A model generated the notes under the pieces. The model saw only the letters and a list, made by a program, of their open reading frames with translations, had not been told where the DNA came from and ran no database searches. From the NCBI GenBank assembly GCA_934045905.1, contig OW203769.1, positions 25,699,705 through 25,763,704 on the forward strand: DNA of 64,000 nucleotides, in the 5' to 3' direction. How positions within the stretch are numbered: position 1 is the first letter of the stretch; each line of letters starts with the position of its first letter. The position numbers and the translations under genes were made by a program. This document shows, piece after piece, positions 60,601 through 64,000 of the stretch. This stretch comes from Leuctra nigra. Lineage: Eukaryota > Arthropoda > Insecta > Plecoptera > Leuctridae.

Positions 60601-63290
60601 TTATTAATATTATTATTATTTATATTTTGTTATTCACAATAATTTTAAAGTTCTTCCTCTCCCATTTCATCATTGTTCAGAATACAATGCACCCCTTTCT
60701 ATGTTAGTATAACTCGCTCAATATATGAATTTCAAATAAACCAGGTCACTTATATTCTCCATCTTCGCAGAGGTTGAGTTCTGTTTTGTCGGCTGTAACT
60801 GTGAACTATGTTTGTCTGAAACATGGAACTAAGAAACATCAGAACAATGAAGAGGACATTGTTCATAGACATTCTGAATAGTGTGTGAGTACAGACGGGT
60901 GATTGAAAATATAAATGTGTTCCTGAAGTCAAAACAATTGTATGTAGACCTACCTACTTAAATTAGTTGAAACGTATTTTTTCATCAATTTTAATAAACA
61001 AAAAAAAATGGTTTTAACGTTATTTGATTTCCATCTAAAATCCCTACCGATGGCTGCCACCTTAGCGCGGTGGTGGGGTTTGCGTTGGCCAACGATCCAT
61101 TGCAGCTACGCCGGCGAGCATATGCTCATGTGTAAGGGTTACCCATGCCGGACAGGTCAGTGGTGAGGTCCAGACAAAGAGCAGCCAGGGTCGGCCTAAC
61201 CATGTCCTCCCTTGAATTTGCGGTCCCCTCCCCTCCCCTCGGGCCGGCCTTCCCCCTCGAGATGGTGATCCCCCTGAAATCGGGTTCCGCCGGCCCGAAT
61301 CCTCCCACCCTCCGGTCCGTCCCCATTCCGGCCTGGCCTCCCCACCAGTGTTGGACTCCCCCGGATCGCGCCCGTTAGGTCGACCCCTCCCCATGTCCAC
61401 CACTTATATCAACAAAGTTAAATGCAAAAATGCAAAAATTAATGTGCGCAATATAACCTCGTCGTTGACGCGCCGTTAAACCACAATAATCTAATCCATC
61501 TAAAATCATTAATAAGTAATAACTTTACGATCTTCTTATCCTTACAGCTACTTAAGGTGGCTCATCCAATCGGGCATAGTCTCAGATTTTCATAATTTTT
61601 TGTCTACTTATTGATAATCATGCCATACGCAATCCTTGAAAAAATTAAACACTTCTCGTGTCTAGTTTCTGAGATAAATTGAGTTTTCTTCCCCATGTTA
61701 TCTTATGGCAGACAGGTAAAATCGTGTCACATTTAGGCTAATAATGAAGATCTAATTTTTAGTTTGTCCCAACTTTGATCAAAAAACTTATTTTCTGATA
61801 GATAGTTGGACATTCTATTAGGAAAAAAATTAAAAACAATACCAACGTGTGCTATTTTAAAAGCTATACACCAAAAACGAAATGATTTCCCTATACCTCC
61901 TGTGTTAAAGTTTTGCTCAATCTCGAAAAGCAATACATTGAAGCCTCGCTGTAAAACAGGAGTTGCAAGTTAAATTAAATTTTATGACTCATTTAGACTT
62001 TAATATAGTTGAAATGTTGGAAAAAATAATTCATGATAGTAATTTCAAAAAATAAATATTTTTGAATGTTCGATCGGTTGAGCCACGTTAAGACAATTTG
62101 GTTAATATTTTGATTTTAACTGAAATATCCATTATTATCAATTAATGTTACCCACTATTACCAATAGCCATAAAGTGCCTTAGACTGAATTCCCAATTAT
62201 GAATTCGACGATTTCATTTCTAATATGATGGGTCATAGTCGACTTACACACGGATTTCTGATGTACCGTGAAAATCCACCTAGATGTGATGCATGTGATG
62301 CGCCATTGTCCATTCAGCATATATTATGCGAATGTGATAAATATAGTCAAAAGCGTAGGAGTCTGAATATGTCAGTGGATATCGCAGAGATTCTTGATGA
62401 CAACTCCAATAACATCGATAAGGTAATCAAAATTTTAAAGGAAACTAATCTATATGACGAAATTTAGAAGAAAATTAAAATTATGATATTAAAAGTTAAC
62501 ATGTAAAATATAAATTAAATTATTGAAAAATAAGTTGAAAAAATAGCGCTAATAACCAAGTCGTTAAGCGCCAAAATAAAAAAGTATTTACAAATTATGT
62601 AGTAGTAGTAGTGTTTTATTTAGCTATCAAGCTATTATACATGGTACAAGAAAATTACAATATAACATTTCACATTACATATTACATAATAATATATCAT
62701 TTCGCTTCAATACATAAGTAGTAGTCAAATTGTTCTGTCTAATGAACACACTAAATACAAAAAATTAGCAACAAAGCTTTGCTCTTTGTCCATAATCCCT
62801 CTATCACGGAGACATGATCAACTATGTGCTCCTTGCCCTCCTCCCTTTGGCACCCCACCCTGATGACGTTTCTCATTTTAAACAAAGATTCACTTTTAGT
62901 TAATCTAATTTCTGGACAAACGTATGGTTGAAATTACGCAATGTGTGATGCTCTTGAATAAAAATTAAAATGTTACAAATATTAACATATATGGAAAATA
63001 TCAGCCTATAAAATATAATAAATTAGATATAAAATTGTGTTTCTTTTAAAAGGTGTGGTCAATTTATATTTCTTTATACTTCATCATCCATCAGAGTTGT
63101 GAGGAGTCTTAGCATATTTAAAAGCAAACTTTTAGAAATTATAATGACGGAAACATTTATGTTGACATCCTAATTAGATTATTCTATGTTTTTAGTGTGT
63201 TAATTCTTTGATTTGTGTCTTTATTGTGTATCTTTATGTATATTTGTATTGTACTGATTTGTGAAAGATAGCGCTTGCGCTAAATAAAGA

Positions 63291-63327
<37 letters not shown>

Positions 63328-63590
63328 TGAAATTGTGTACGCCCAGGGACGCCGGCGCTTCGCAACTCGACGCGTGTGATAATACGCGTCGGCGTCACCG
63401 GTAACCAGCGTCCGATCTTCCGTCAGTTCAATGACCGACGCCGGGTGGGGTACGTCGCGACGCTCCCCGAGGACGCCGTCGTCGGACACCAGGTGGTCAA
63501 GGTGGAGGCGACGGATCCCGACGGTCAGGACCTCTTGATCAGCTACCACTTGGCGGCGGGGGACAAGGACAACTTCATCATTGACAACAG
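42678..63590 (+). CDS. Cad87A: Cadherin-87A, first ten exons; gene continues past the window
   Basis: The joined exons are 42678-42981, 46602-46858, 49256-49483, 50971-51198, 52431-52563, 54880-55127, 58400-58664, 59203-59402, 60186-60363 and 63347-63590. All have GT/AG borders and compatible phases, giving 761 codons so far. A signal peptide (about residues 1-19) is followed by six extracellular cadherin repeats and the start of a seventh. The repeats are marked by DVNDNPP, DVQDQPP, DVDDQLP, DANDNAP, DVNDNAP, a degenerate GNQRP, and LDYE and DxD motifs that bind calcium. Sequence and order match insect Cad87A, a large single-pass membrane cadherin without catenin-binding tail; the transmembrane part lies beyond the window. 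Exons 2-10 are strikingly GC-rich, while the introns are AT-rich and full of small transposons. Confidence 0.86.
43194..43710. mobile_element. 517-bp hAT-type non-autonomous element in Cad87A intron 1
   Basis: Perfect 15-bp terminal inverted repeats CAGTGGTCGAATTGG are flanked by the 8-bp duplication TGCGTTCC on both sides, the hallmark of hAT insertion. Inside is a 16-base G run. Three tandem units of about 100 bp each contain the self-complementary GCCCTGCGGGGC. CCCCCATGG motifs also recur. No transposase. Confidence 0.88.
44954..45164. mobile_element. 211-bp Tc1/mariner-type MITE in Cad87A intron 1
   Basis: The ends CACTCGGCCAAACAAAAC and GTTTTGTTTGGCCAAGTG are inverted repeats continuing to AACGTT (one mismatch in about 27 bases). 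TA lies on both sides, fitting Tc1/mariner target choice. Diverged copies lie at 15035-15222 and 3095-3210. Confidence 0.85.
46602..46858 (+). CDS. Cad87A: Cad87A exon 2: end of repeat 1, repeat 2
   Basis: The acceptor CTGCAG precedes the exon; the donor is AAG/GTGTGT, phase 0. It encodes the EC1-EC2 linker DVNDNPP and the body of EC2 with the TDADLG motif. It is strongly GC-rich, with many GTC and GCC codons. Confidence 0.86.
47889..48240. mobile_element. hAT-like non-autonomous element, edges uncertain
   Basis: The left edge CAGTGGTTCCCAAACTTTTT is a typical hAT end, followed by CACGGCGCC. GCGGCGCCACTG at 48218-48229 may be the right edge (one inverted match), but I found no 8-bp duplication. 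Confidence 0.5.
48312..48502. mobile_element. 191-bp Harbinger-type MITE in Cad87A intron 2
   Basis: The inverted ends share CCCATTTACACGG and then TTCTTG over about 30 bases. TTA lies on both sides. A partial copy lies at 57180-57264. No coding capacity. Confidence 0.7.
48523..48582. repeat. Short imperfect hairpin built from GCGGATTG repeats
   Basis: TTGCGGATTGCGGATTGTGG on the left pairs with CCACAATCCACAATCCGCAA on the right around a 12-15 base loop. The role is unknown. Confidence 0.5.
49256..49483 (+). CDS. Cad87A: Cad87A exon 3: end of repeat 2, start of repeat 3
   Basis: It follows TTCAG and ends at CCG/GTGGGT, phase 0 at both ends. It encodes LDYE and the linker DVTDVQDQPP, then NAPYSATLPE of EC3. 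The GC-rich frame running past the donor (Gly/Arg-rich) is intron. Confidence 0.84.
50278..50344. repeat. Cluster of overlapping AAGGATC/GATCCTTGAT palindromes
   Basis: AAGGATC occurs three times in one orientation, followed by copies in the opposite orientation. The whole can fold on itself in several ways. Confidence 0.5.
50971..51198 (+). CDS. Cad87A: Cad87A exon 4: repeat 3
   Basis: It follows TTATCAG and ends AAG/GTATGA, phase 0. It has the RDGDLGNP motif of EC3 and ends in GGIYTFKVK. It is the same length as exon 3 (228 bp). Confidence 0.84.
52010..52330 (+). repeat. Dispersed repeat of about 370 bp, copy 2
   Basis: It is in the same orientation as 61553-61930 and inverted relative to 29736-30112. 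The shared blocks include ACACTTCTCGTGTCTAG and CCTATCATTC-like ends. The left edge is truncated compared with copy 3. It lies in Cad87A intron 4, about 100 bp before exon 5. Confidence 0.65.
52431..52563 (+). CDS. Cad87A: Cad87A exon 5: end of repeat 3, start of repeat 4
   Basis: It follows TGTCCAG and ends ATG-G/GTGAGG, phase 1. It encodes ATELVGE, the linker TDVDDQLPTF and the first strand of EC4. Confidence 0.83.
53157..53270 (-). mobile_element. 3' end remnant of a LINE related to the RTE-type element at 21.7 kb
   Basis: It shares the 3' UTR layout of 21725-21800 (GAGTTGGGTCGGGGGGTGG, then GGCCACC and TAGGGCC) and ends in an (ATT)n-like tail. Only about 110 bp remain. Confidence 0.45.
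53984..54281. mobile_element. 298-bp hAT-type MITE in Cad87A intron 5
   Basis: Terminal inverted repeats CAGGCGCGTAGGAA are perfect, followed by G-rich/C-rich runs. The 8-bp duplication ATAGTACC lies at 53976-53983 and 54282-54289. Interior GC blocks (GGGGCGCACAGCCCCGG) can form hairpins. Confidence 0.9.
54880..55127 (+). CDS. Cad87A: Cad87A exon 6: repeat 4
   Basis: It follows TCTTCAG and ends GCG/GTGAGG, phase 0. It has TDADVGDNSRF and PLDYD of EC4. Very GC-rich. Confidence 0.85.
55343..56925. mobile_element. Possible 1.6-kb inverted-repeat element in Cad87A intron 6
   Basis: GTACACCCGCGGTCACAAAA at about 55393 recurs inverted at about 56868-56892. Beyond it on both sides CTCGGGGG-type sequence with a TTAG/CTAA block is shared. 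The left end has an extra G/C hairpin (55354-55390). The interior is AT-rich without a transposase. The outer edges and target duplication are unclear. Confidence 0.5.
57180..57264 (-). mobile_element. Partial copy of the Harbinger-type MITE at 48312
   Basis: It shares ATTTCCATTCAAGAAGTGTG and the end GCACCGTGTAAATGGGGC. One end is missing, and a hAT-type element begins 9 bp away. Confidence 0.6.
57273..58279. mobile_element. 1.0-kb hAT-type non-autonomous element in Cad87A intron 6
   Basis: The left end TGAGGTTCTCAACCTTC and the right end (inward) CAGAGGTTCTTAACTG are related hAT termini. The flanks AGTAGATC and TATAGATC match at six of eight bases. A long poly-C tract lies near 57330-57350. 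No transposase. Confidence 0.6.
58400..58664 (+). CDS. Cad87A: Cad87A exon 7: end of repeat 4, repeat 5
   Basis: It follows TTTTCATAG and ends CAG-G/GTCAGT, phase 1. It contains the linker DANDNAPRF and the TDADAGDF motif of EC5. Open frames in the other phases and on the other strand arise from the extreme GC content. Confidence 0.85.
59203..59402 (+). CDS. Cad87A: Cad87A exon 8: end of repeat 5, start of repeat 6
   Basis: It follows TTCTTCAAG and ends CGG/GTAGGT, phase 0. It encodes LDYE, ARDGGGRV, the linker DVNDNAPQF and YARTIREGA of EC6, a stretch well conserved in Cad87A. Confidence 0.86.
60186..60363 (+). CDS. Cad87A: Cad87A exon 9: repeat 6
   Basis: It follows TGCGCAG and ends GCC-G/GTGAGT, phase 1. 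It has the TDLDSGDGG motif of EC6 and ends in VVAVSDAG. Confidence 0.84.
61040..61400. mobile_element. GC-rich block, probably the 5' region of an RTE-type LINE
   Basis: Open frames on both strands reflect base composition. The plus strand (GCGGTGGTGGGGTTTGCG, CATATGCTCAT, GGGTTACCCATGCC) resembles 5' regions of RTE-like elements that I know from insect genomes. It lies in Cad87A intron 9. This is a family impression, not a proof. Confidence 0.35.
61553..61930 (+). repeat. Dispersed repeat of about 370 bp, copy 3
   Basis: It begins TTAAGGTGGCTCATCC and shares CTCGTGTCTAGTTTCTGAGAT with the other two copies. The three copies differ by many indels, so they are old. Confidence 0.65.
62222..62580 (+). 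mobile_element. 3' fragment of a non-LTR retrotransposon, second copy
   Basis: It encodes about 80 C-terminal residues of a Jockey/I-type ORF2 ([25 protein letters not shown], a final KETNLYDEI) in an unbroken frame, followed by the same 3' UTR and A-rich end as 2692-3090. It is strongly 5'-truncated and lies sense-oriented in Cad87A intron 9. Confidence 0.78.
63255..63326 (+). mobile_element. LINE or SINE 3' terminus with an (ATT)n tail
   Basis: GATAGCGCTTGCGCTAAATAAAG followed by about twelve ATT units is the form of many insect LINE 3' ends. The body upstream was not recognised. The tail ends about 20 bp before Cad87A exon 10. Confidence 0.45.
63347..63590 (+). CDS. Cad87A: Cad87A exon 10: end of repeat 6, start of repeat 7
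   Basis: It follows CGCCCAG and ends AACAG/GTGCGC, phase 2. It encodes the degenerate linker VTGNQRPIFR and TDPDGQD of EC7. The next exon lies beyond the window. An (ATT)n repeat stands about 20 bp before the acceptor. Confidence 0.84.
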
Positions 63591-64000
63591 GTGCGCACAA
63601 GAGATTTTGTTACTATAGTTCTGCGTACTAAATTCCCAATTCTACTGGAATTCGATTCCATGCTATGTTAATCCTTATGGCCGTGATCGGATTCCGTCAG
63701 AATGGAATTGGGAAACGTTCTAGAATCTAGAATATGCCATTATTTTTAATAATTTTTATTAACCCATTTTAAGATAAATCTAAATAATACTATTACTATT
63801 AAATTGATCTGAAAAATTATAATCCATGTGACAAATATAAATATAATAAGGGTGGTTAAATAAAAAAACTACCTACTTTCGTGGATTTTCTTTTATTGGT
63901 ATAAAATTTCTATTACATTTGATTCGATTAGAAAATGGGAAATCACCTAATATTCATATCTCAAAATGTCTAGAATGATCAAACAATGTATAGATTGTTT

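Noticed and set aside
61062..61403. 113-codon Gly/Arg/Pro-rich open frame on the minus strand, with overlapping plus-strand frames
   Set aside because: Open frames on both strands come from high GC content; the block looks like a LINE 5' region inside a Cad87A intron.

Overview
The window looks like an insect nuclear genome: AT-rich, intron-rich, and packed with arthropod-style transposable elements. Two cellular genes stand out, transcribed away from each other. At the left, on the minus strand, is a neurogenin-family bHLH gene, the orthologue of fly tap (target of Poxn): two coding exons (3465-3265 and 1652-765) plus a probable GC-rich non-coding first exon near 6949-7140. At the right, on the plus strand, is the first part of a large non-classical cadherin that I recognise as Cadherin-87A. 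Ten exons between 42678 and 63590 join with matching splice phases, and the gene runs off the window. I could not name the species. A hemipteran would fit, but that is inference.

Between the genes lies a nearly continuous transposon block from about 8.0 to 23.9 kb. It begins with a young Ty3/gypsy LTR retrotransposon (8033-14183) with intact gag and pol. Its primer-binding site is pushed 768 bp away from the 5' LTR by a duplicated piece of gag. Next come a Harbinger-like MITE and a copy of a Tc1-type MITE. A two-ORF CR1/Jockey-type LINE on the minus strand follows, broken by a 5S-rRNA-derived SINE and by a 1.35 kb inverted-repeat element full of CTATAG/CTACAG motifs. A 5'-truncated RTE-type LINE ends the block.

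From 24 to 42 kb I see no convincing protein gene. This stretch holds a 309-bp near-perfect inverted repeat (25682-26406), a degenerate tandem array (27590-28160), several tRNA-like SINE remnants, a possible mini-Helitron, and short hairpins. The introns of Cad87A carry many small non-autonomous DNA transposons, mainly hAT-type with 8-bp target duplications, Tc1-type and Harbinger-type. LINE 3' ends and a dispersed repeat of about 370 bp with three copies in the window are also present.

The observations most worth following up are these. The LINE ORF1 and ORF2 are in the same frame and separated only by a UAG in the CAA-UUA context known from viral stop-codon readthrough. The gypsy element has a GGGAAAA slippery heptamer exactly where gag and pol overlap, and a displaced primer-binding site. 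There is also an insect 5S-derived SINE, a motif-dense inverted-repeat element, and a long hairpin that could feed an siRNA pathway.
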